A stretch of 64,000 bases of DNA from Sphingomonas sp. S2M10. GTDB taxonomy: Bacteria; Pseudomonadota; Alphaproteobacteria; Sphingomonadales; Sphingomonadaceae. Position numbers and translations under genes: made by a program. The DNA lies in assembly GCF_012650175.1 (NCBI RefSeq), contig NZ_JAAILI010000055.1, positions 1-64,000 on the forward strand, in the 5' to 3' direction. The notes below the pieces were generated by a model, which had not been told where the DNA came from, did not search any database, and was given only the letters and a program-made list of their open reading frames with translations. Within the stretch, counting starts at the first letter, position 1. Each line of letters opens with the position of its first letter. Shown in pieces: positions 18,815 through 25,355 of this stretch.

Positions 18815-20704
18815 ATGGAATTCAGAGATAGTGAGACCAGCGTGAACGAGACCGCCACCATCGAAGCCGCCCCCGCCACCAAGGCGCTCGACAGCAAGGC
18901 GATCGTGCCGCAGCCCTATCCGGTCGAGGTCGATCATGCGCGCGACGCGCTGCTCACCGATTTCGGCAAGGAGACGCTGAAGGACCGCTATCTGCTCCCC
19001 GGCGAAAGCTATCAGGACCTGTTCGTCCGCGTCGCGTCGGCCTATGCCGACGACCAGGCGCACGCGCAGCGGCTGTACGACTATATCTCCAAGCTGTGGT
19101 TCATGCCGGCTACCCCGGTGCTGTCGAACGGTGGCACGGGCCGCGGCCTGCCGATCAGCTGCTATCTCAACTCGGTGCCGGACAGCCTGGACGGCATCGT
19201 CCAGACCTGGAACGAGAATGTCTGGCTCGCCTCGCGCGGCGGCGGGATCGGCACCTATTGGGGCAGCGTGCGCGGCATCGGCGAGCCGGTGGGCCTCAAC
19301 GGCAAGACCAGCGGCATCATCCCCTTCGTCCGCGTGATGGATTCGCTGACGCTGGCGATCTCGCAGGGCTCGCTGCGCCGCGGCTCGGCCGCCTGCTATC
19401 TCGACATCTCGCACCCCGAGATCGAGGAGTTCCTCGAGATCCGCAAGCCCTCGGGCGACTTCAACCGCAAGGCGCTCAACCTGCACCACGGCGTGCTGAT
19501 CCCCGACGCCTTCATGGAAGCGGTGCGCGACGGCCGCGAATGGCAGCTGAAGAGCCCCAAGGACGGCTCGGTCCGCTCGACGGTGGACGCGCGCGCGCTC
19601 TTCCAGAAGCTGGTCGAGACCCGCCTCGCCACCGGCGAGCCGTATATCGTGTTCTCGGATCACGTGAACTCGACCATGCCCAAGCACCACCGCGATCTTG
19701 GCCTCAAGGTCTCGACCTCGAACCTGTGCTCGGAGATCACGCTCCCCACCGGCCGCGACCATCTCGGCAACGACCGCACCGCGGTGTGCTGCCTGTCCTC
19801 GCTCAACCTCGAAACCTGGGACGAGTGGAACAAGGACAAGCTGTTCATCGAGGACGTGATGCGCTTCCTCGACAACGTGCTGACCGACTATATCGAGCGC
19901 GCGCCCGACGAGATGGCCCGTGCCCGCTATTCGGCGGCGCGCGAGCGTTCGGTCGGCCTGGGCGTGATGGGTTTCCACAGCTTCCTCCAGGCCCGCGGCA
20001 TCCCGTTCGAAGGCGCGATGGCGAAGAGCTGGAACCTGCGCATCTTCAAGCATGTCAGCGCACAGGTGAACGAAGCCTCGATGGCGCTGGCGGTCGAGCG
20101 CGGGCCCTGCCCGGATGCCGCCGACATGGGCGTGATGGAGCGCTTCAGCTGCAAGATGGCGATCGCGCCGACCGCGTCGATCTCGATCATCTGCGGCGGC
20201 ACCAGCGCCTGCATCGAGCCGATCCCGGCCAATATCTACACCCACAAGACGCTCAGCGGCTCCTTCTCGGTGCGCAACCCGTATCTGGAGAAGCTGCTCA
20301 AGGAGAAGTCGAAGAATTCCGACGCGGTGTGGAATTCGATCCTCGAACAGGGCGGCTCGGTCCAGCACCTCGACTTCCTGACGCCGGAAGAGAAGGACAC
20401 GTACAAGACCAGCTTCGAGATCGACCAGCGCTGGATCCTGGAACTGGCGGGCGATCGCGCGCCGTTCATCGACCAGGCGCAGTCGCTCAACCTGTTCATC
20501 CCGGCGGACGTGGAGAAGTGGGACCTGCTGATGCTCCATTTCCGCGCCTGGGAGCTGGGCATCAAGTCGCTCTACTATCTGCGCTCGAAGTCGGTGCAGC
20601 GCGCCGGCTTCGCGGGCGGGGTCGAGGCCGACAACACGATCGAGAAGCCGAAGTTCGATCTGGGCGAAAGCACGGATTACGACGAATGCCTGGCGTGCCA
20701 GTGA
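18815..20704 (+). CDS. nrdA: Class I ribonucleoside-diphosphate reductase, large subunit
   Basis: 629 aa from the ATG at 18815. A longer in-frame start at 18728 is possible but lacks support. It reduces ribonucleoside diphosphates to deoxy forms, with radical input from NrdB. Cysteines of the active site are in LPISCYLNS (Cys116), SNLCSEI (about 305) and CCLSSLNL (about 327). The mobile C-terminal pair is in the last residues, DECLACQ. The protein is much shorter than E. coli NrdA (761 aa). The N-terminus goes almost directly into the catalytic domain (LLTDFGKETLKDRYLLPGES), so the ATP-cone that gives on/off control by dATP appears to be missing. nrdB is 1.9 kb downstream. Confidence 0.97.
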   Translation: MEFRDSETSVNETATIEAAPATKALDSKAIVPQPYPVEVDHARDALLTDFGKETLKDRYLLPGESYQDLFVRVASAYADDQAHAQRLYDYISKLWFMPATPVLSNGGTGRGLPISCYLNSVPDSLDGIVQTWNENVWLASRGGGIGTYWGSVRGIGEPVGLNGKTSGIIPFVRVMDSLTLAISQGSLRRGSAACYLDISHPEIEEFLEIRKPSGDFNRKALNLHHGVLIPDAFMEAVRDGREWQLKSPKDGSVRSTVDARALFQKLVETRLATGEPYIVFSDHVNSTMPKHHRDLGLKVSTSNLCSEITLPTGRDHLGNDRTAVCCLSSLNLETWDEWNKDKLFIEDVMRFLDNVLTDYIERAPDEMARARYSAARERSVGLGVMGFHSFLQARGIPFEGAMAKSWNLRIFKHVSAQVNEASMALAVERGPCPDAADMGVMERFSCKMAIAPTASISIICGGTSACIEPIPANIYTHKTLSGSFSVRNPYLEKLLKEKSKNSDAVWNSILEQGGSVQHLDFLTPEEKDTYKTSFEIDQRWILELAGDRAPFIDQAQSLNLFIPADVEKWDLLMLHFRAWELGIKSLYYLRSKSVQRAGFAGGVEADNTIEKPKFDLGESTDYDECLACQ

Positions 20705-20730
20705 TCTGAAGCATGGTGGCGGCGGTGATA

Positions 20731-20867
20731 CACCCTCACCCTCCCGCCGCTTCGCGGCTCCTTCCCTCTCCCAAGGGGAGAGGGACCGTGGAGCGGCGCA
20801 AAACCCCCTCTCCCCTTGGGAGAGGGGAGGGGCCCGCGCGCGCCAGCGCGTGGGAGGGGTGAGGGTG
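20731..20867. repeat. 137-bp CCCTCACCC-family palindromic element, left copy flanking the DUF559 gene
   Basis: The unit begins CACCCTCACCCTCCC and ends GGGAGGGGTGAGGGTG, so the ends are complementary. Inside are two more hairpins built on CCCTCTCCCAAGGGGAGAGGG-like stems. It is a direct repeat of 21238-21374: same length, same orientation, first 56 bases identical. Its last base touches the ATG of the DUF559 gene at 20868, so the terminal GGGAGGGGTGAGGGTG is the only ribosome-binding sequence available to that gene. Confidence 0.93.
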
Positions 20868-21230
20868 ATGCGCCTCTACCAGAACCAGCCCGCCGGCACG
20901 GTAGACCAGCTCCGCGCACTCCGACGCTCTCCGACGGATGCCGAGAAGCGCCTGCGCCGCGCACTGCGGGAGGGGCTTCCGGGTCGTAAGTGGCGCTTCC
21001 AGGCGCCGATCGGCCCCTATCGGGTCGATTTCCTCTGTTTTTCGGAAAATCTCGTGATCGAGGTCGATGGCGGCCAGCATGCGGAGGCCGCGGAATATGA
21101 TGCAGCCCGCACGCGCTTCATCGAGGGCGAGGGGTATCGGGTGCTGCGCTTCTGGAATCACGAGGTGCTGGGCAATACCGACGGCGTGCTCGCCGAGGTC
21201 GCGCGCCATTTGGAGGGTGCGGATCAGTGA
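20868..21230 (+). CDS. DUF559 (Vsr/PD-(D/E)XK-like) endonuclease-domain protein
   Basis: 120 aa from the ATG at 20868. An in-frame GTG or ATG further upstream would lie inside the repeat. It has the DUF559 hallmarks: RRSPTDAEKRLRRALREG, then KWRFQAPIGPYRVDF, and the nuclease-like core LVIEVDGGQHAE, followed by RFIEGEGYRVLRFWNHEVLGN. The family is related to Vsr-type very-short-patch repair nucleases. Its DNA targets are unknown. The gene is bracketed by two 137-bp direct repeats, 0 bp before the start and 7 bp after the stop. The whole composite lies between nrdA and nrdB. Biological role unproven. Confidence 0.88.
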   Translation: MRLYQNQPAGTVDQLRALRRSPTDAEKRLRRALREGLPGRKWRFQAPIGPYRVDFLCFSENLVIEVDGGQHAEAAEYDAARTRFIEGEGYRVLRFWNHEVLGNTDGVLAEVARHLEGADQ

Positions 21231-21237
21231 CACGTGC

Positions 21238-21374
21238 CACCCTCACCCTCCCGCCGCTTCGCGGCTCCTTCCCTCTCCCAAGGGGAGAGGGACAATGGGG
21301 CGACGCTCGCGCCCCTCTCCCAATGGGAGAGGGGAGGGGCCCGCGTGCGTCAGCACATGGGAGGGGTGAGGGTG
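21238..21374. repeat. 137-bp CCCTCACCC-family palindromic element, right copy flanking the DUF559 gene
   Basis: Same length and orientation as 20731-20867 and identical over the first 56 bases. Differences are concentrated in the central spacer and in the right inner hairpin (CAATGGG in place of CCTTGGG; GTGCGTCAGCACATG in place of GCGCGCCAGCGCGTG). Several of the changes sit on both sides of a stem, so pairing is partly kept. It also separates the DUF559 gene from the convergent DUF2171 gene and may stop transcription in both directions. Confidence 0.93.
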
Positions 21375-21400
21375 GCCACGCCGCCCCCCACCCCATCACC

Positions 21401-21664
21401 TCAAGCCTCTTCTTCGAACAGCTCGACCGCCACATCGGCGTTGGCCGACAGGCGCACCTTGTCGCCCTCGACCTCGGCGACCAGGCCGCCGGGGAGATAG
21501 TGGTGGTGCCCTTCATGGCTGCCTTCGGCGCCTTCGATCTGGGCGCCCGAGTCCTTCTTGGTCAGCTTGATGCGGTCGCCATCGACATGGTCGACGGTGC
21601 CGACATGGACGCCGTCGGCGCCGATGACTTCCATATGCTCCTGGATTGCGCTCAGATCTGCCAT
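21401..21664 (-). CDS. DUF2171 domain protein
   Basis: 87 aa small acidic cytoplasmic protein. The PRC-barrel-like DUF2171 pattern is clear: IQEHMEVIGADGVHVGTVDH, then VDGDRIKLTKKDSG and HHHYLPGGLVAEVEGDKVRL. The molecular role of the family is unknown. PRC-barrel-like folds often bind RNA or other proteins. It diverges from the small lipoprotein gene at 21763, with about 98 bp between. Confidence 0.85.
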   Translation of the reverse strand: MADLSAIQEHMEVIGADGVHVGTVDHVDGDRIKLTKKDSGAQIEGAEGSHEGHHHYLPGGLVAEVEGDKVRLSANADVAVELFEEEA

Positions 21665-21762
21665 GGGTCTTCTCCTACTTGGGGTTCGCGCACCGAACGC
21701 ACGCGGTCGCGAAACGATGCACGCTGGCCCAAGGGACGTCTGCCATACGCAGGGATAGCCGC

Positions 21763-22098
21763 ATGAAGATCCGCGCCGCCACCGCCCTCGCCGCCCTCGT
21801 CCTGCTCGCCGCCTGCGCGCACCAGGTGCCGAGCGCGGTTGCCCCGCAGGCCCCGGGATTCCTGCTCGGGCTGTGGCACGGCTTCATCTTCCCCGTCGCC
21901 TGGGGGCTGTCGCTGCTCTTCCCGGACGTCGCGGTCTATGCAGTGCCGAACAATGGCGGCTGGTATGATTTCGGCTTCTTCATCGGCGTGGTGTTCCTGG
22001 GCGTCGGCGCGCAGGGTGGCCGCAGGGTCGTCTATCGCGAGCGCATCGTCGTGCGCGATGGCATGAAGACCGTCCGCGGACGGGTGATCGACCAATGA
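21763..22098 (+). CDS. Small lipoprotein with one or two membrane segments
   Basis: 111 aa from the ATG at 21763. MKIRAATALAALVLLAACAH is a lipoprotein signal with lipobox LLAAC (Cys18). After it come hydrophobic stretches (GFLLGLWHGFIFPVAWGLSL and FGFFIGVVFLGVGAQGG) and a basic C-terminus (VVYRERIVVRDGMKTVRGRV). Function unknown. Its stop overlaps the next start (ATGA), so it heads a run of three small coupled genes ahead of nrdB. Confidence 0.65.
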   Translation: MKIRAATALAALVLLAACAHQVPSAVAPQAPGFLLGLWHGFIFPVAWGLSLLFPDVAVYAVPNNGGWYDFGFFIGVVFLGVGAQGGRRVVYRERIVVRDGMKTVRGRVIDQ

Positions 22099-22316
22099 CC
22101 CGTACCCTCGCCCTTCAGGCCGGCCTCGGCATCGCTTCGGGCACGGCAGGACTGATCGTCCTCCTCCGCCCCTCGGCGGCGCGCGGGCTGCTGCGCATCC
22201 GGCCAAGCGAGCCGGCGACCTATGCGCTGCGGATCGGCGGCATGATGCTGGTCGCGCTCGGCCTGTTCCTCACCGGCTTCGCGCTGGCCTTTGCAAGCGC
22301 GGGAGGCGTGGCGTGA
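22095..22316 (+). CDS. Small membrane protein of unknown function
   Basis: 73 aa with two predicted membrane helices (about 8-25 and 45-66) and a short basic loop between them (RPSAARGLLRIRPSE). It overlaps the upstream lipoprotein gene by 4 bases and the next gene by 4 bases, so it is translated as part of a tight set. No recognisable family. Confidence 0.6.
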   Translation: MTRTLALQAGLGIASGTAGLIVLLRPSAARGLLRIRPSEPATYALRIGGMMLVALGLFLTGFALAFASAGGVA

Positions 22317-22627
22317 GAGAAACCGTCCAACTTGAGCGCAGCGGCTATCAAGCTACCGGCAAGCACTGGTTTGCCCTGAAGCTGATCATTGCTCTTTTCG
22401 TTTTGGGGCTACTCAGCATGCTGCCCCTCAAAGACAATATCCTGCACTGGGGATATGTCGCCGTCGCATTCCACGGGATTTTTGAGGCCCTTCGACTTCT
22501 TGTCACGCCCCACCGAAGTCATGAGGTTGCTGATGGCCAGTCATATCGCACCATTCGCGTTCAAGGAGCATTGCTGCTGATTGCATGGGCAGCACTTCTA
22601 CTCTTTGCCATCCAAAAATTGTTCTGA
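22313..22627 (+). CDS. Small membrane protein with atypical composition
   Basis: 104 aa from a GTG that overlaps the preceding stop (GTGA). Three hydrophobic segments lie at about 23-40, 46-62 and 84-102, with a His/Arg-rich loop (TPHRSHEVADGQSYRT). The codon choice is clearly less GC-rich than in the neighbours, with many A/T third positions (for example gctcttttcgttttg), which suggests recent acquisition. It ends 15 bp before the nrdB start. Function unknown. Confidence 0.6.
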   Translation: MRETVQLERSGYQATGKHWFALKLIIALFVLGLLSMLPLKDNILHWGYVAVAFHGIFEALRLLVTPHRSHEVADGQSYRTIRVQGALLLIAWAALLLFAIQKLF

Positions 22628-22642
22628 TCCGGAGTACCCCAG

Positions 22643-23695
22643 ATGTCGCTTCTCGAAGCCCGCAAGACCTACAAGCCCTTCGAATATCCCTGGGCCTATG
22701 AATATTGGAAGCGCCAGCAGCAGGTCCACTGGCTGCCGGAAGAAGTGCCGCTGGGCGAGGATTGCCGCGACTGGGCGCAGAAGCTGACCGATCACGAGCG
22801 CAACCTGCTGACGCAGATCTTCCGCTTCTTCACCCAGGCCGACGTGGAAGTGCAGGATTGCTACCACGAGAAATATGGCCGCGTGTTCAAGCCGACCGAG
22901 GTCAAGATGATGCTCACCGCCTTCTCCAACATGGAAACGGTGCACATCGCGGCGTACAGCCATCTGCTCGACACGATCGGCATGCCCGAGACCGAGTACA
23001 GCGCCTTCCTCCAGTACAAGGAGATGAAGGACAAGCACGACTATCTCGCCACCTTCGGCGTCGATACCGACGAGGATATCGCCAAGACGCTGGCGATGTT
23101 CGGCGGCTTCACCGAGGGGCTGCAGCTGTTCGCCAGCTTCGCGATGCTGATGAACTTCCCGCGCTTCAACAAAATGAAAGGCATGGGCCAGATCGTCAGC
23201 TGGTCGGTGCGCGACGAGAGCCTGCACTGCGAAGGCATCATCAAGCTGTTCCACACCTTCACGAAGGAGCGGAACTGCCTGACCCCGAGCGTGCGCGACG
23301 ACATTCTCGACATGTGCCAGAAGACCGTCCGCATCGAGGACGCGTTCATCGACCTGGTGTTCGAAATGGGCCCGGTGAACGGCATGACGCCGAAGGACAT
23401 CAAGAAGTACGTCCGCTTCATCGCCGACTGGCGCCTGGGCCAGCTGGGCCTGAAGCCGATCTACATGATCGACGAGCATCCGCTGCCCTGGCTCGCCCCG
23501 CTGCTCAACGGCGTCGAGCACGCCAATTTCTTCGAGACGCGCGCGACCGAATATTCGAAGGCGGCGACGCGCGGCCAGTGGAACGAAGTGTGGGACAGCT
23601 TCGACAAGCGCCGCCAAGCCAAGACCAGCACGATCGCCAACGAAGACGCGATTGAAGGCGACATGTTCGCCAAGGCGGGAATCGCGGCGGAGTAA
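22643..23695 (+). CDS. nrdB: Class I ribonucleoside-diphosphate reductase, small (radical) subunit
   Basis: 350 aa ferritin-like protein that houses the di-metal site and radical for NrdA. The ligand spacing equals that of E. coli NrdB: Asp67, Glu98 and His101 (METVHIAAY), Glu158, Glu192 and His195 (RDESLHCEG). The radical tyrosine is present as Tyr105, four residues after His101, so this is a tyrosyl-radical form. No N-terminal ATP-cone is fused. The start ATG has GGAG upstream. The gene is separated from nrdA by 1.9 kb holding the DUF559 composite and four small genes. Confidence 0.97.
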   Translation: MSLLEARKTYKPFEYPWAYEYWKRQQQVHWLPEEVPLGEDCRDWAQKLTDHERNLLTQIFRFFTQADVEVQDCYHEKYGRVFKPTEVKMMLTAFSNMETVHIAAYSHLLDTIGMPETEYSAFLQYKEMKDKHDYLATFGVDTDEDIAKTLAMFGGFTEGLQLFASFAMLMNFPRFNKMKGMGQIVSWSVRDESLHCEGIIKLFHTFTKERNCLTPSVRDDILDMCQKTVRIEDAFIDLVFEMGPVNGMTPKDIKKYVRFIADWRLGQLGLKPIYMIDEHPLPWLAPLLNGVEHANFFETRATEYSKAATRGQWNEVWDSFDKRRQAKTSTIANEDAIEGDMFAKAGIAAE

Positions 23696-23698
23696 GAC

Positions 23699-23721
23699 GG
23701 GCCGGCAGCGAAGGCCGGCCC
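23699..23721 (+). terminator. Hairpin after nrdB
   Basis: GGGCCGGC at 23699-23706 pairs with GCCGGCCC at 23714-23721 around a 7-base loop, directly after the nrdB stop. No T-run follows. It probably ends or stabilises the nrdB transcript together with the adjacent palindromic repeat. Confidence 0.5.
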
Positions 23722-23733
23722 TCCCCTCCCTTG

Positions 23734-23824
23734 GTCATCCCGGCGAAAGCCGGGATCCATTGGGGTCTAAGGTGCCGGCTCCTGCCGAAAGCGAGAGGCG
23801 AATGGATCCCGGCTTTCGCCGGGG
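23734..23824. repeat. GTCATCCC-family palindromic element
   Basis: Left hairpin GTCATCCCGGCGAAAGCCGG then GATCCATTGG. Right hairpin is the mirror, GAATGGATCCCGGC then TTTCGCCGGGG, with about 40 bp between. It lies between the convergent genes nrdB and dgoA. Other members are at 41913-42007 and, as a half unit, 56447-56480. The 50863 and 51290 elements share the GCGAAAGC loop. Confidence 0.88.
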
Positions 23825-23856
23825 CGCAAGCGGACCCACCGCCTACGCCCCATAGC

Positions 23857-24480
23857 TCACCCCAGTGCGGCGATGAACGCCCGCGCATTGGCGCCGACCT
23901 GCTCGGCGCTCATCCCCGCCTTGTAGAGCGCCGAACCCAGGCCGAAGCCAGGCGCGCCGGCGGCGATCCACGGCGCCATGTTGTCCGGCGCAACGCCGCC
24001 CACCGGCAGGATCCGCGCCTCGGTCAGCACCGCGCGCATTGCCTTGAGCACCGTCGGGCTTGCCGCCTCGGCCGGGAACAGCTTGAGCGCGGTCGCGCCC
24101 GCATCGAGCGCCGCGAAGGCCTCGCTCGGCGTCATGATTCCCGGCAGCGAGACCAGCCCCGCCGCCGCGCTCGCGCGGATCACGTCGAGGTTCGCGTTGG
24201 GCGAGATGATCATCGTGCCGCCGGCATCGGCTACGGCCTGCACCTGCTCGACGCGCAGAACCGTGCCCGCGCCGATCACCGCCCGCCCGGCGAAGCGCTT
24301 GGCCAAGCGCGACACGCTTTCCAGCGGCTCGGGCGAATTCATCGGCACTTCGATCAGGGTGAAGCCGGCCGCGACCAGCTCGTCGCCGATCGCCTCGACC
24401 TCGTCGGGCTTCACGCCCCGCAAGATCGCGATCAGCGGGCAACGGGCGAAGGCGGCGTCGAATTCGGCGATGTGGCTCAT
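23857..24480 (-). CDS. dgoA: 2-dehydro-3-deoxy-6-phosphogalactonate aldolase
   Basis: 207 aa class I aldolase of the KDPG/KDPGal family. It splits 2-dehydro-3-deoxy-6-phosphogalactonate into pyruvate and glyceraldehyde 3-phosphate. The Schiff-base lysine is Lys133 in ALKLFPAEAAS and the general base Glu44 in TLIEVPMNSP. The PMNSP motif favours the galactonate-specific subgroup over plain KDPG aldolase. The start overlaps the dgoK stop by 4 bases (ATGA), so it is the last gene of the symporter-dgoK-dgoA operon. Confidence 0.92.
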   Translation of the reverse strand: MSHIAEFDAAFARCPLIAILRGVKPDEVEAIGDELVAAGFTLIEVPMNSPEPLESVSRLAKRFAGRAVIGAGTVLRVEQVQAVADAGGTMIISPNANLDVIRASAAAGLVSLPGIMTPSEAFAALDAGATALKLFPAEAASPTVLKAMRAVLTEARILPVGGVAPDNMAPWIAAGAPGFGLGSALYKAGMSAEQVGANARAFIAALG

Positions 24481-25355
24481 GCAATCTGCTCCGCAAGTGC
24501 GAGGATCCCCGCGACGAACGCATCATGGCTGCTGGCGATGACCGCCTCGCGACCCTGCGCACCGATCGCGGCGGCATATAGGCCGCCCAGCATCGGGTCG
24601 GCCAGGATGTGGACGATGTCGTGCCCGGCATGCGCGAGCCGCGCGGCGACGTCGCTGCCAATCAGCAGGCCGCTGGCAAAGGCTGCTGCATCGGCATCGT
24701 CGCGCACGCCCAGCATCTTGGCGGCGCGGATGCCGAACAGCGAGGCGGCTAGGTCGCGCTTGCGCCCCTCCTCCACGCCTTCGAGAAAGGCCGGCCCCAC
24801 CGCCACATCGCCGCCGAGCTGGGCGGCGAGCAGGCCGTGCTTGCGCAGCGTCGCGAACAGCTCGCCGGTCATCGCGGTGGTGAAGTCGGCGATGCGGCCA
24901 TCCACCATCTCGACCCATTTGCAATGCGTGCCCGGCTGAACGAGCAGCGCGTCGGCGGGCGCCAGTCCTGCCCGCACCGCGCCGAGCAGCTGGACTTCCT
25001 CGCCGCGCATCACGTCCGGCCGGCCGGTGACCAGCGTCGAGACGCCGGGCACGATCGCGCCGCGTTCCTCGACCCAGAGCAGTCCGGCCGCCAGCTCGGG
25101 GATGCCCGCCGGGGCCGCGACATAGGGCGCCGGCGCCCAGCCGATATTGGCGCCAACCATGCCCGCCATCAGCAGCGGCAGGTCGCCGTGGCGCGCGCGA
25201 ATGCCGGCGGCCTCGGCGGCGAAGTCGGTGACCGAGGTGACGCCCTTGTCGTCGCGCTCGGTATGGGTGACGGCGCCGTTCTCGATCACGAACACGCGGC
25301 GATTGGTCGTGCCCCAGTCGACCGCGAGAAAGGCGCCCGAGAAGCTTACCACCAT
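24477..25355 (-). CDS. dgoK: 2-dehydro-3-deoxygalactonokinase
   Basis: 292 aa from the ATG at 25353-25355, which lies inside the end of the symporter gene (10-bp overlap). It phosphorylates 2-dehydro-3-deoxygalactonate at C6 with ATP. The ASKHA phosphate motif is VDWGTTNRRVFVIENG, with later DgoK motifs LVQPGTHCKWVEM and TGELFATLRKHGLL. Length matches DgoK proteins. Coupled to dgoA by a 4-base overlap. Confidence 0.92.
   Translation of the reverse strand: MVVSFSGAFLAVDWGTTNRRVFVIENGAVTHTERDDKGVTSVTDFAAEAAGIRARHGDLPLLMAGMVGANIGWAPAPYVAAPAGIPELAAGLLWVEERGAIVPGVSTLVTGRPDVMRGEEVQLLGAVRAGLAPADALLVQPGTHCKWVEMVDGRIADFTTAMTGELFATLRKHGLLAAQLGGDVAVGPAFLEGVEEGRKRDLAASLFGIRAAKMLGVRDDADAAAFASGLLIGSDVAARLAHAGHDIVHILADPMLGGLYAAAIGAQGREAVIASSHDAFVAGILALAEQIA

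Noticed and set aside
20731..21374. CRISPR-like repeat array
   Set aside because: There are only two copies with a gene between them, the copies are 137 bp, and there are no cas genes. The units are palindromic elements, not CRISPR repeats.
23731..24939. 402-codon plus-strand frame beginning MVIPAKAGIHWG
   Set aside because: The start is translated palindromic repeat and the remainder is antisense to dgoA and dgoK.
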